A stretch of 64,000 nucleotides of DNA from Rhinopomastus cyanomelas (GCA_013400115.1 VXBP01010329.1:177515-241514), one strand, 5' to 3'. Counted from the stretch's first letter, positions 35,640 through 46,718 are shown. Translations and numbers: made by a program. The notes: a model not told the origin generated them from the sequence alone.

Positions 35640-37729
35640 CGTCAGTATGGGCTGCGTCGTGGGTAACGCATCCGCGGGACAAGCGAGGCTCCTGCTGGTG
35701 GGCTGGAGCTGGGGGCATCTGCAAGAGCTGTCCTCCAAACACCCACCTTCCAGGCCGGGCTGGGTTTTGTCCTTCCGTTCTGTGCTGTGCTCTGGTGGCT
35801 CTGTGGGTTCTCCCTCCTCTCTGGTGCTGCCGGGAAGGTCGTGCTCCGGCACAGCCAGGCCAGGGAGCTACCCCCTGTCCCTGCTGCCAGGTCTGACCTC
35901 CTCAGGGTGTGGGCGCCACCTTCACCCCAGACCCGCTGCTCTGGGCGCAGGGTGGCAGCTCTACCTTCCCCCTCGGTTTTTAAAGAGGGCTGGGTTTGGA
36001 GAGGGTTTGGGGGAGCGGGAGGTGAGGATGGGCCATTAGAGGGCACTTTCGCGATCCTGCAGAACAACGGCGCTTATTCTCGCACTCAAGACCGTTTACT
36101 TTGGCGCTCGCTTGGAGCCAGTGGTGAAGAGCGGGCAAAGCCCTCCAGTCAGCAGGAGCAGATCGACAAAACAGTGACTCAGAGCCGAGCAGAAAAGAAA
36201 ACAAGACTGGCTGGTCGTGGAGGGAAGAAAAGGCATCCAGGAGCTGGCCAGCCCCGAGAACAATCGCAGTCACGCGAACTGCTGCGGGTGATTTGTGCGG
36301 TCTTGCAGCGCGGCACCGAGACCTCAGCTTCTGCCGGCCTCCTCCACGTGTCGCTGGCCCTGAGCAGAGCCCTGCAGGATGGGAAGGCAGCTGGCTGGAG
36401 GTTTCTAGGACTGGCTGGGGAAGCGTCAACTGGCTCGTGCCAGGGCAGGGTGCCGCTGGCCTCGGGACTCCGGTCAGCGAGTGCCTCAGCTGGCGCTCTG
36501 TGCTCCCAGAGGTCAGTCATCACTGTCTTTGCCGATCAGTGTCCACGCTTCAGTCTGGACTGCAGGAAAGTGTCTGCTGCCATGGACTGCCAGAGGCAGG
36601 ACGGGCTGGCCTCAACCCTGGCCAGCACTGGGACAGCAAGAGCAGGATTTCAGTAGCGACTGCACCTCACAGGGAAAGCCCTTTGCTCCCTTCCCCTCTG
36701 CTCTGCAGCACCCACCAGTGCTCCAGCACCGGCTCGGAGACCCGTGTGCCGCAGGGACGAAGCAGGACACATCCTGCGAACAGGCCCCGTGGCCAGGTGC
36801 TGCTGTTGCCAGGTTATTGCTGAATAAACAAGGGTGCAGCTTTCTCCAGCTGCGACACTGCTGTGGGCACAGCCTGGCTTCCCTGCAGGGTGCGGGGGCC
36901 CTCGACCGACAAGCTCCCTCCCTGGCGGTGTGGGGCTCCGCCACCGTCTCCATGCCCGCCCGGGCTGTGGCCACAGGGAAAACTGCCAGGTGAACCTCAA
37001 GCGTTGGCTTCCATCGTTCTCGTGGGTTCCTGCTCACGAAGGGAAGGCTGTGGGCTGCACAGCCAGGACTGTGGTGGGCTGGGGAGGGGGAAGCCGAGGA
37101 AGGCAGAGCAGCCCTTGGAGTGAGGGACGGCAGCGGCGAGACGGGGCCAAGGTGACGCTGCCTCCTGCGAGGGAGGTCACAGGAGGTGTTCTCTGGGGCT
37201 CGCGGGCACTGCAGGCTGTGCTCTGGACTTCCTCTCCTCTCTTCACGACCAGTTTCGGTGGCAAACTGGGGTGCTGAAGGACAAGGACCAGACTGGATGG
37301 CGTGGGCTGGGGACACGGGGTGCCAGTTGGACAGGAACGAGCTGACGGGGCTAGGGCCAGCAGAGAGGAGGGCAGGCGGTGAGTGGCCGGGTGGCCAAGC
37401 TGTTGGTGGCGGGAGCAGTTCAACAGCAGTGGTGCTGGGGACGTTGGAAGCAGTACGAGGGTGAGCGCAGCCCTCTGCGGGCCTTTCTGGTGCCAGGACA
37501 CCTGCTGCCCTGCGTGTGGGCAGCCGCGTTTAGCTGGGCTGGGAGCGGGGTGCGCTGCAGGGCAGACTCACTGCAGCCTCCTCGGTGTGTGCAGCACTAG
37601 GGTGCTCCCGGCAGCAGGGAGGGCTTTGGGGCAGCTCTGCCCGGAGCTCGGGGGGGACAAAGAGGATGGTCCCTCAGTGGGAAGTTGCCCTGGCTTGGAT
37701 GTGGCCCCTGCAGCAGCTGCAGCTAGACA

Positions 37730-37745
37730 GGGTTAGGGTTAGGGT
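37730..37745 (+). repeat. Short interstitial telomere-like motif
   Basis: gggttagggttagggt, between two and three TTAGGG units, about 400 bases upstream of the first NDNF coding exon. Confidence 0.5.
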
Positions 37746-38160
37746 GAGCAGGGCAGGGGCTGGCAGGCTGCTGGCCCCTTGCCTCTGTGAAGAGGAGGGC
37801 AGGAAGGGGCACGTGGGGATACTGGGGTCGTGCTGCAACCTCCCAAAGGGTGGGGAGGAGGCACTGGCTTCCAGCAGCTCCTTTGAGTTTTTTGGATGGA
37901 AAAGATGTGGGAGAGGGAGGAGGAGGTTGCTGGGGCTTCCTTCAGGGACACCGGCTGGAGTTTCCATCCAGGGCTTGTCAAGGAGAAGCTGTTTCATTAT
38001 GATTTAGGCTGCGTCACGCTGCTCCTCGGGAAGCTTTATGCTGTTTTGACAGAAGACATTAGTGAGAGGTCAAGGGGAGAGGAAGTGGCCAAGTCTGTGG
38101 AAGCTGGCAGCAGCTCCTGCTGCAGCCTCCTCAGGTGGGATTCCCTGTCATTGCTGCAGG

Positions 38161-41100
38161 ATGCTCCTGCTGCGCTGCCCGCTGCTGCTGCTGCTGCTGC
38201 CGCTCAGCTCCAGGCCCCAGAAGCTCCCCACCAGGGATGAGGAACTGTTCCAGATGCAGATCCGCGACAAGGCGTTCTTCCACGACTCGTCAGTCATCCC
38301 CGACGGAGCCGAAATCAGTGGCTACCTCTTCCGAGACACCCCCAAAAGGTATTTGTGCCCGTCTCTGGTGGGGAAGCTGTGCTCTGAAGACACCAACTCT
38401 ACCTGCTGGGTCTGTTGAAAGAGCCTGGATCCAGACAGAAGAGCACAAAAGCCTCTGTTCTGTCTGGTGCAGTGACTGTGCGAGCTTCCATTCCTAGCTG
38501 GCCTCCCCCAAGGAGGGTCTATCCAATTTATTCGGGTTTGGAATAAACTCAGAGCTCCCACAGACCACGGATGTTCCCTGAAGTGGGGCCGCCTAACCAA
38601 ATCTGGAGGCAAACGGAGCGGGAAGGGAATCAGAAACTCCAGGCTCACCCCACCATGCCTGTCTCTCTTCATCATGTCATGGTCTTTAAAAAGAATCATC
38701 ATGGATGGAAAGGACCTCTGGGGTCATCGAGTCCAACCTTTTCTCCCAGTGTCTAACCGCTAGACCATATCCCTAAGTGCCGTGTCCACTCGTTCCTTAA
38801 ACACCTCCAGAGATGGTGACACCACCACCTCCCTGGGCAATCCATTCCAGCATAAGGCAGTCTGATCTCACCCCCCCATTTCTTAACCTCAGCCCTATGT
38901 GTCAGAAAATACTGGGGTTAGACTGGGGAAGAAGCTGGGGCTCCCTCGGCAGAGGTCAGGGAAGACCAGCATTGGCACCGTCACCTTCACATCACACCCC
39001 TCCTTCAGCACCTACTGCTCGGGGGGGGGGGGGGGGATGTGAGAGCACGGCTGCAGGTGTGTGCTCCAGGGCCTGTGCCTGGCCAGTTCTGCTTGGAAAA
39101 GGGGGTCCCAGTAGTCCAGGAAGAGGTCCCCTTCCCCTCATTAACACAGGAGGGACCGTTCACACTGCCTGCAGCTAGTGTGGGGATAGGAGGTGAAGCT
39201 GATGGGGATGGGGGGAGGAGGCCAGAACCCCATTTGCTAGGACTTGACAGGCACCGCTGCGTTAGCGAAGGGGCTCCTCTCACCCAGTAACTCCTGCCTG
39301 CCAGCCTTTCCACATTCTCTCGGCACGCTGGCCTGCAGGTGCCACCGTTGTCTCTGTCGCCCCAAGATCAACCGGTCGCGTCGGTCGCTGCCGGTTGGCC
39401 GCCGGCATCACGTTCCGACAGCTGGGTGTGTTACCTTTCCCTAGGTATTTCTTTGTGGTGGAAGAGGACAACACGCCCTTGGCAGTGACGGTGACGCCGT
39501 GTGACGCTCCTCTGGAGTGGAAACTGAGCGTGCAAGAGCTCCCGGAGGAAGCCAGTGGAGCAGGTTCAGGTAACCATCAATCACTTCCCTTGCACCTCAG
39601 GGACCTGCTTGCCCCTCAGGAGCCCCTATGACCAGCCTGGGTGTGACACTTGCAGCCGGCCCATCGTCACGATCCTGCTGTTTGCATCTTCAGCCCGGTG
39701 GTGCCATCGTGCAGGAGCCAGGCAGCAGGGAGCAGCGTGACAAGGCAAGAGCTGGGCAGTACAAGCTGGGCTTCTAGTTCTGGGGGCACTGGATGCTGCC
39801 ACAGCAAAGGGTGCTTGCCTAGAGCGATTTGGTGTCACAGGAGCTTTGCTCCGAGCTGCGTGCACCAGAGAGACAGGGAGAGCCCTGGCTGGCGCTGCTG
39901 CAGGTCTGAGCTCCACCGTTGGAGGGGCTGCATTCGCAGGCGTGGAGCGTGTTTAGAAGCAGCCATGTGACCACTGCTCAGGAGAGGCCTTGGGCTCCTA
40001 GAGCCTCTCACACAACGTGACACAGCCCGCGTGTAGGGTAGCCCCACCTGTGGCCCTGCTGCCTGTAGGCACAACACTGCCGCGTGGCTCAGAGGGCTCA
40101 GGCCCAAGCCCGGAACGCGGCAGCCACGCCGGTTCCCTCTGGGCAGCCGCGCGGCACCTCCGCAGCGGGAGCCTGAGAGGTCTGCTTTCTCCCACGAGTT
40201 CGCGGATTGTGTCTGTACAGGTGTGTTTCCTGCTTGTCACCCAGGTGAACCAGAGCCTCTGGAGCAGCAGAAGCAGCAGATTACTAACGAGGAAGGCACA
40301 GAGCTGTTCTCCTACAAGGGCAATGATGTTGAGTACTTCGTGTCCTCTAGTTCCCCGTCTGGTCTGTACCAACTAGACCTGCTGTCAACAGAGAAAGACA
40401 CTCATTTCAAAGTCTACGCGACCACTACCCCAGAGTCAGACCAACCTTATCCTGAGCTACCTTACGATCCCAGACTTGATGTCACCGCTCTGGGGCGCAC
40501 GACAGTGACGCTGGCCTGGAAGCCAAGCCCCACCGCCTTGCTCCTGAAGCAGCCCATCCAGTACTGCATAGTCATTAACAAAGAGCACAACTTCAAAAGC
40601 CTCTGCGCTGTTGAGGCCAAGCTCGGCGCTGACGATGCCTTCATGAGGGCTCCAAAGCCTGGTCTGGATTTCAGCCCCTTTGACTTTGCGCATTTTGGCT
40701 TCCCCTCAGATGGCAACCCCGGCAAAGACCGCGGTGTCCTGAAACCGCCGTCCAAGTTTGGGAGGCAGGCATCCTCAAAGCCAAGAGTGGACCTGCATCG
40801 AGTCTGTATTGGGAACAAGAATCTCTTCACGGTGTCTGACCTGAAGCCTGACACCCAGTACTACTTTGACATGTTTGCCATGAACACCAACACTAACATG
40901 AGCGTCGCATACGTCGGCACCTTTGCCAGAACGAAGGAGGAGGCCAGGCAGAAGACGGTCGAGCTGAAGGACGGCAAAGTTACGGATGTTTTCATCAAGA
41001 GAAAGGGAGCCAAGCTCCTGCGGTTTGCTCCTGTGTCGTCACACCAGAAGGTCACCTTCTCTGTTCACTCCTGCCTGGATGCTGTTCAGGTCCAGGTGAG

Positions 41101-41638
41101 AAGAGACGGAAAGCTGCTCCTGTCCCAACACGTGGAGGGTGTGCGGCAGTTCCAGCTCCAGGGAAAGGCAAAAGCTAAGTACCTCGTTAGGCTGAAAGGA
41201 AGCAAGAAAGGGGCTTCCGTGCTGAAGATCCTGGCCACAACCCGGCCTAACAAGCAGTCGTTTCCTTCTCTTCCTGAAGACACGCGGATCAAAGCCTTTG
41301 ACAAGCTGCGCACATGTTCTTCGGTCACGGTGGCGTGGCTGGGCACGCAGGAGAGGAACAAGTTCTGCATCTACAGAAGGGAGGTGGGGGGCAGTTACAA
41401 CGACGAGCACAAGAAGAGGGAGCAGAACCAGTGCTTGGGGCCGGAGACGCGGAAGAAGTCGGAGAAGGTGCTCTGTAAATACTTCCACAGCCAGAACATC
41501 CAGAAGGCAGTGACCACAGAGACTATCAGAGGCCTGCAGCCCGGCAAGTCCTACCTGCTGGATGTCTATGTGATAGGGCACGGCGGGCACTCCGTGAAAT
41601 ATCAGAGCAAACTGGTGAAGACACGGAAGTTCTGCTAG
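38161..41638 (+). CDS. NDNF: Neuron-derived neurotrophic factor, complete coding region in three exons
   Basis: Secreted glycoprotein that supports neuron migration and survival and has been linked to endothelial and GnRH-neuron biology. Coding exons: 38161-38348, 39445-39569 and 40245-41638 (TAG stop). The joins (AG|G coding Arg, G|GT coding Gly) keep one frame of 568 residues, the length of the human protein. Residues 1 to about 18 form a signal peptide (MLLRCP, a leucine run, then SSRPQ). A conserved N-terminal region follows (FRDTP, FFVVEEDNTPLAVTVTPC). One fibronectin type III domain spans about 183-340 (starts DVTALGRTTVTLAW) and a second about 451-566 (VTVAWLGTQERNKFC, LQPGKSYLLDVYV). 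N322-M-S is a glycosylation site. The start codon is one base after the acceptor ttgctgcag, which fits an upstream untranslated exon. Confidence 0.97.
38692..38885 (-). mobile_element. CR1-type LINE fragment, antisense, in NDNF intron
   Basis: aagaatcatcatggatggaa, aggacctctggggtcatcga, gtccaacc, then gatggtgacaccaccacctc and cctgggcaatccattccagc. Another, older CR1 subfamily than most copies here. Confidence 0.75.
39021..39036 (+). repeat. Homopolymer run of 16 G
   Basis: Sixteen consecutive G within the second NDNF coding intron. It could form a G-quadruplex and is a likely length-variable or sequencing-error site. Confidence 0.95.
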
Positions 41639-42152
41639 TGCCCCCGTACTGAGCAGGAGAGGGACCGCGGTCTGAGCACGCTCCTGCCTCCAGGCGCTCG
41701 GAGGGACTGCTGGCACAGCCGACAGGTTGTGACCTGGATTGGTACCGCACACAAGAGACGCCCACTTGTACATTGCTGGTTACAGAAGTCACTGCTCGCA
41801 GGCACTGCGGCTGGTGCTCTCCGGCAGCACCCGGCCGTGGTATCGCCGTGTGTGGGCGACCAGCCGGGATGCTCCGTAGATGTCCGCGGTAGCGGGAACG
41901 CTCCAAGGAGCTGGCTCGCCTCTGCTGCCACATTGCATGACCTGCTTCTAAGTTATTCAGTCCTTCGAAGGCTGAGGTGCACCCCTCGCCCGCCTCATGC
42001 CCCCGGCTCTCCCAGGCACACGCCCTTTCTCCCCGCGTAGTGTAGGGCTTCTGTAAATTATTTTATAGAGTCTTGTTCTAAATGTCTGCATTTCCATGAC
42101 TGTAAACTACTCCAGCCTCACCCTTCCCCAATAAAACACAGCTCTAAACCAG
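41639..42152 (+). other. NDNF: NDNF 3' UTR
   Basis: From the stop to about 20 bases after the AATAAA at 42,130. It ends in AT-rich sequence (taaattattttatagag) before the signal. It may overlap the 3' end of a minus-strand candidate exon (stop at 42,144). Confidence 0.75.
42130..42135 (+). terminator. NDNF: NDNF poly(A) signal
   Basis: Canonical AATAAA in cttccccaataaaacacag, 490 bases after the NDNF stop. Confidence 0.8.
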
Positions 42153-42269
42153 GTGTGAGCGGGGCTGCACGCGAGGCAGTGCCATTGCTGATGTCCCTCC
42201 GTACCGGCTGGCTCCCACGTTGAAGTCCCGTATGTATTTCATGTCCGGAGCCGCCACAACCTCGTAGTC
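42144..42269 (-). CDS. Unidentified candidate terminal coding exon, antisense to the NDNF 3' end
   Basis: On the minus strand a pyrimidine-rich tract ending in gttgtccgtgcag is followed by a 41-codon open stretch and a TAG. It begins DYEVVAAPDMKYIRDFNVG and includes SRYGGTSAMALPR. The composition (aromatic, charged and glycine residues in a mixed order) looks like real protein rather than noise, and there is no repeat match. I do not recognise the family. No in-frame partner exon is proven; possible ones lie at 43.85-44.2 kb on the same strand. It could also be a decayed exon. Confidence 0.3.
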   Translation of the reverse strand, partial: DYEVVAAPDMKYIRDFNVGASRYGGTSAMALPRVQPRSHLV

Positions 42270-42437
42270 CTGCACGGACAACGAAAAGGGCTGGGCTACA
42301 GGGCGCTGCTGGTTTGCTTGGTGTCGGCGGGAAGCACAGAGCCTTGGGGGCAGAAAGGGCTGCAGCCTGAGCTGGGTTCTGTGAACACGTGCCTCCCGTG
42401 TCACTGAGCTGCAGTTTGCACAGGAGGGATGGCCACT

Positions 42438-43015
42438 CACAGAACCCCAGAACTTTGGGGATTGGAAGAGACCTTGAAAGATCATCTGGTCCAATTCCCC
42501 AGCCACAGCAGGATCCCCTAGATCCAGTCACACAGGAACATGGCCAGGTGGGTTTGAAATGTCTCCAGAGAAGGAGACTCCACAACCCTCTGGGCAGCCC
42601 CTGCCAGGGCTCTGGCAACCTCACTGGGAAGAAGGTCCTTCTCACACTGATGTGGAACCTCCTCTGTTCCAGCTGACACCTGGTGCTCTTTGTCCTGTCA
42701 TTAGATGCCCCTGAGCAGAGCCTGGATCCATCCCCCTCACACCCACCCTTCACAACAACATTCACAGGGCCACCCCTCAGTCTCTTTCTTTCCCAGCTCC
42801 AGAGCCCCAGCTCCCTCAGCCTTTCCTCACCAGGGAGATGCTCCCCTCCCTCCATCATCTCTGTGGCTCTGCGCTGGGCTCTCTCCAGCAGCTCTGTGTC
42901 CTTCTGGCACTGAGGGGCCCACAACTGGCCACCAGATTCCAGCTGTGGTCTCCCCAGGGCAGAGTGGAGCCAGAGGAGAGCCTGACTCAGACCAGTCTCA
43001 CTGCTCTTCTGCGAG
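42438..43015 (-). mobile_element. CR1 LINE with end of the ORF2 frame, antisense
   Basis: The longest CR1 copy of the common subfamily here. On the minus strand it still encodes recognisable pieces of the CR1 ORF2 C-terminus (KDTELLERAQRRATEMMEGG, EERLRELGLWSWERKRLRGG, FPVRLPEPWQGLPRG) with stops or shifts between. The 3' UTR follows and ends near 42,438 (plus-strand cacagaaccccagaact). It is inserted about 300 bases past the NDNF poly(A) signal. Confidence 0.93.
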
Positions 43016-43777
43016 GCAAGTAGCCATCTGGTGCTAAAAACCATGGGGCTGTAGGGTACCAGCAAAGCCACCTACTGAGGCCACAGAAATCCAAGGAAAA
43101 CGCTACGAAATGCCTTTCTCTGTTGGCCCTTCCTCTGGCACGGGCTTTCTGTGGCCATGTGGGTGCAAAGTGAAGCTGCACCAGAGAGGATCGTTGTTTT
43201 CCCATCTGTTTTCACCTCTCTTTCACTGATTTGAGGAGCTGTACATCGTGCAAGGCAGCTCTGCAGGGAGGTGCCACCTGCCCTTCAGCTCATGTCGCTG
43301 CAGCTGGGCTTCGTTACCAGCCCCACCAGTGGGGCCAGGTGACCCTGCTCCCCGTAACAAGCCCTTGCCCAGGAATCCTTAAATTGCCCTCGCTGTGGTG
43401 GGAGGAGGGAACAGAAGGCTGGTTGTGGTGGGTGAGTTGGTCTGTCCTTCCCTTGTGTCACTTGAAAACTGACTTGGGTGAGAGCTTGCACACATGTGGG
43501 GCTTTGAGGTTGTGTTTTGAGTTCTGCTCTGGTGACCTTTTTTTCTCCTCTTTTTTATTTTGCTGTCATTTAGTTGTTTGGGTGATGTGTAGGGGCCCCA
43601 GTGAGGAAACCACCTCCTGCTGTCCCTGGAAAGTGCCTGTGCTCCTGGCTTGTGCTGGGTCTCCTGAAGCAGGCAACTGCTCTCAAGAGGTTGCATTATG
43701 TGAAGGAAAGGTGGTTGCTGGGAGTCTTTCCTCTGCTTTCTGAGTAGACAGTGAGTAGGGGGTCTGGTGAGCAGGTC

Positions 43778-43868
43778 TCATGAGGAGAGGCTGAGGGAGC
43801 TGGGGCTATGCAGCCTGGAGAAGAGGAGGCTGAGGGGAGACCTCACTCCTCTCTACAGCTGCTGGCAG
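43778..43868 (+). mobile_element. CR1 LINE ORF2-end fragment, sense
   Basis: gaggagaggctgagggagct, gcctggagaagaggaggctg, aggggagacctcactcctct: the part of CR1 that encodes the RLRELGLF-type C-terminus. Both ends are truncated. Confidence 0.85.
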
Positions 43869-44197
43869 GGAGATTCTGCTGAGATGACTGCTGTTTCTGG
43901 ACCCTGCTTAGCTCAGGCTGTCTCTTGGCATTGAGAAGGACTTCTTCTAGCTGGGTTTCTAGATGTCTGCTCTCTTCTGGCCTCGCTCGAGTGGCATCAC
44001 AGCTGACTCTACAATCACTGGGTCTGGCATTCGTAACAGGCTTCGCAGGAGCCTGTGCCCAGGGGGTTTGATCAGCAGCTCTTAGTTGGGATGAGGTTTG
44101 GGTGAGTGTGGAAAGAGTGGGAAGCCATTGCATCGTTTTTATCAGAGCCTCGTGCTGACTTTACACCTGAGTGTGAAGGAATTGCTTCAGAGACCAT
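43843..44197 (-). other. Coding-like minus-strand stretch, unassigned
   Basis: A minus-strand ATG at 44,197 in good context (gcagccATGG) opens MVSEAIPSHSGVKSARGSDK and stops near 44,072. A second frame continues to 43,843 with a charged, helix-prone part (SRHLETQLEEVLLNAKRQ) followed by PELSRVQKQQSS. The two would join only through a frameshift or an unseen intron, and the last bases overlap a CR1 piece. It may be a decayed gene, exons of a real one together with 42,144-42,269, or chance. Confidence 0.2.
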
Positions 44198-44314
44198 GGC
44201 TGCTCCGAGCAAGCTGTGCCCCTGCGCGCAGCCCGTGGTGCTCCCGCTCACCCCGCTCCGGGAAGCCTGGCCACGCCACCGCTTACGTGCAGCAGCACAG
44301 AATTCGTCGTCACA
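44196..44314 (+). other. Alternative plus-strand candidate first exon
   Basis: The same CCATGG serves as an ATG on the plus strand (MAAPSKLCPCAQPVVLPLTP). The frame stays open to a near-perfect donor, tcgtcgtcacag|gtaagc, at 44,314/44,315. No convincing following exon was found. It competes with the minus-strand reading of the same DNA. Confidence 0.2.
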
Positions 44315-45886
44315 GGTAAGCGCAGCACCCGGGTACCTCTCACTGAGCAACACACGAAAGCCCTGACCAGAGCTGTGGGGCAGGTCTCTCCCTTCAGAGG
44401 TTTTAAACTCAAGCCTCAGGCTTTCTTTGAGCAGAGCCTGCATCAGACAGGACCTCTCGCAGCAGAGCCAAGGGAGAAAAGGCGGACTGGACATGAGGAA
44501 GGGCTTAGAAGCAAACCTCCTGCTGCTGCTCGCTCTGTCCTGGCTCCCAGCCGTGGAGTCAAGTGATCCTGTGCCTTTCAGGGTTGAAGCAGGACTTGGT
44601 TCACCCTGATGCCTAGTGAGTTGTTTCTATTGTCACTGGGGCTAGTCTCTAACTTCTCTTGCTCTTGGCTAGATCTCCTGCGCCTGAGCATCCCCATCTG
44701 TGAACTAACCACCAGTGATATGGAAGTTTAGACTAAGCTGTTAACTCCAGCCAGCTCTGTGGCAAGTGACTGTGCAACAGGGTGGCACACAGTGCTCTTG
44801 TGGGGCAGGAGCGCATGTGAAAGAAGCAGCCGGACACCAACAGCAAGAGCAGAAGCGCGTTCTCGTTAAGCGAGAACATCTTGATGACCTTTCTGCCGGA
44901 CCACAGGAAGGGCAGATGTTGAAGGGGCTGCGCAACTGCTTCGCGCTGGCATTTTGCCCCCCTGGAAGCTTAACGGAGCCCACGTGGCTCATCCCTCGGA
45001 CGCGGCCTCCGGGCGTACGCTTGCTGATGGCTGAGTGAGCAAGTGGAAGCTTGCGGGTTGCTCGCACCTGCATGAGATCAGTGTTCCCCACCACCCTTCT
45101 CCCCGTCCTCTTTCTTACTTGGTACTTTCTTCATGCTGTTTGCACGGGAGGGACGTGAGGGGAGAGCAAACCTGTTAGTAAATGATCTGCCATAAAATAT
45201 GAGCTCAAGGACTACTAAAAACTACTTCTCTTTGAATTTGGTCTGAGTCAGTCCTAGTTCTTGCTGATGATGAGCTGTTGTAGCACTCGTCTGCTTCCTT
45301 CATCATCAGGGGGTTATGTGACTACGAACTATCACAATGACAACTGCTGATAACAGATTATCAAAAGCCGTGGTGATCATACTCCCCTCAGGGCGGGCTG
45401 CTCAGAGTTAACCCCCTCACCTTTGCCTGTTCACTGCTTGTACTCCCAGCCCTTCAGGGTTGTTATGCTTTCCCCAGGCCTCTCTACTACGGTTCAGTGT
45501 TTGTTATAAGCAGTCATTTCCCCACCTTCAAACCTTGACTGGAAATAAGGGCTGTGCCTCCTGCCCGCGAGTCTGTGAAGCTGGCGACTATGCAAGAAGA
45601 AAGCCAGCTGCTGCTGCTGTCTCGACTCCGGCAGAACGCAGTGCAGGGAGGAGCGCTTTGCAACCGTGCAGTGACTCCTGCTGCAGTTCGTGCAGTAAAT
45701 CTGTCAGTAAACAAAACAGATGCTTTTTACTGCTTCTGCTCCTTTGCTGAAGGCCCTGTGTGAAACAGACCTGTGCCTGCGGCGTGAGGGCCGCAACAGG
45801 CTGCGCGGGCCAGGGGGCGGAATCGCCACCCCTGGATGCGTCCAAAAGCCACGTAGACAGGGAGCTCAGGGATGGGGTTCAGCAGT

Positions 45887-45960
45887 GGGCCCCGTTAATG
45901 GTTGGGCTGGATGATCCTGAATGTCCTTTCCAACCTGAACAGCCCTACAGTCCTATAAGA
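45887..45960 (+). mobile_element. CR1-type 3' end fragment, sense
   Basis: gttgggctggatgatcctga, atgtcctttccaacctgaac, then cagtcctataag. Confidence 0.7.
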
Positions 45961-46274
45961 AGCTGGTTGAATGGTTCAAAGATCCCCTGGTTAGAGAGAA
46001 CTGGTGAGGAACTGCTGCCTCTAGAGTGTTCTGCATCCACCGTGCATCCTTCCCTTCTCGTAGTTTTTTCTAGTGAACACAAGCAATCTTACAGTGTGTG
46101 ATCGGACACACCTTGGCAGCCACAGCCAAGAGATCACTTGAGCTGGAGTTGTGCGCTCCATTGGTACGTCCTGTGTCTGGTTTTGTATGTTAGAGTCCAG
46201 TCTGACGTCTCTCATTATACAGGCTTGGACCTTTTAGACTGGAGAAGTTTGCATCCAAAATAATACAGGCGTCG

Positions 46275-46718
46275 AGAACTGCTGGAGACTCCAGCGCAGA
46301 GCCACAGAGATGAAGGCAGGGAGCATCTCCCTGCTGAGGGAGCTGGGGCTCTTGAGCTTGGAGGAGACTGAGGGGTGACCTTGTTAATGTTGGTAAATAT
46401 GTGAAAGGTGGGTGTCAGGAGGATGGAGCCAGGCTCTGCTCTGTGGCATCTAGTGAAAGGACAGGGGTCAATGGGTGTGAGCTGGAGCAGAGGAGGTTCC
46501 ACAGCGATGTGAGAATGAACTTTTTCATGGTGAGGGTGACAGAGCCCTGGCAGGGGCTGCCCAGGGGGCTGAGTTTCTTTCTCTGGAGATGTTTGAAATC
46601 CGCCTGGACATGTTCCTGTGTGAAAGGATCTAGGAGAATCCTGTGGCACGGGGACTGGAGTGGATGATCTTTTGGGATCCCTTCCAATCCCTCATGTCCT
46701 GCGATTCTGTGATAATTG
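46275..46718 (+). mobile_element. CR1 LINE, end of ORF2 plus 3' UTR, sense
   Basis: gcagagccacagagatgaag, gggagctggggctcttgagc, gccctggcaggggctgccca and the terminus gggatcccttccaatccctc, cctgcgattctgtgat. The ORF2 frame is broken. Confidence 0.93.

Larger units (their letters stand above)
26419..38159 (+). other. NDNF: Predicted NDNF intron 1; holds CR1 pieces and a second CpG-rich patch
   Basis: If exon 1 is correctly placed, this is intron. It contains CR1 fragments at 29.8, 30.1, 30.7 and 31.6 kb, a CpG-rich patch at 34.0-34.9 kb, a short hairpin at 35.6 kb and a telomere-like motif at 37.7 kb. Open frames here (for example minus 28,067-28,714, rich in S, Q and G) resemble nothing I know. 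Confidence 0.45.

Noticed and set aside
42118..43071. 317-codon minus-strand open frame
   Set aside because: Most of it is the CR1 ORF2 end and 3' UTR in antisense, listed as a mobile element. Only the last 42 codons before the stop are kept as a separate exon candidate.
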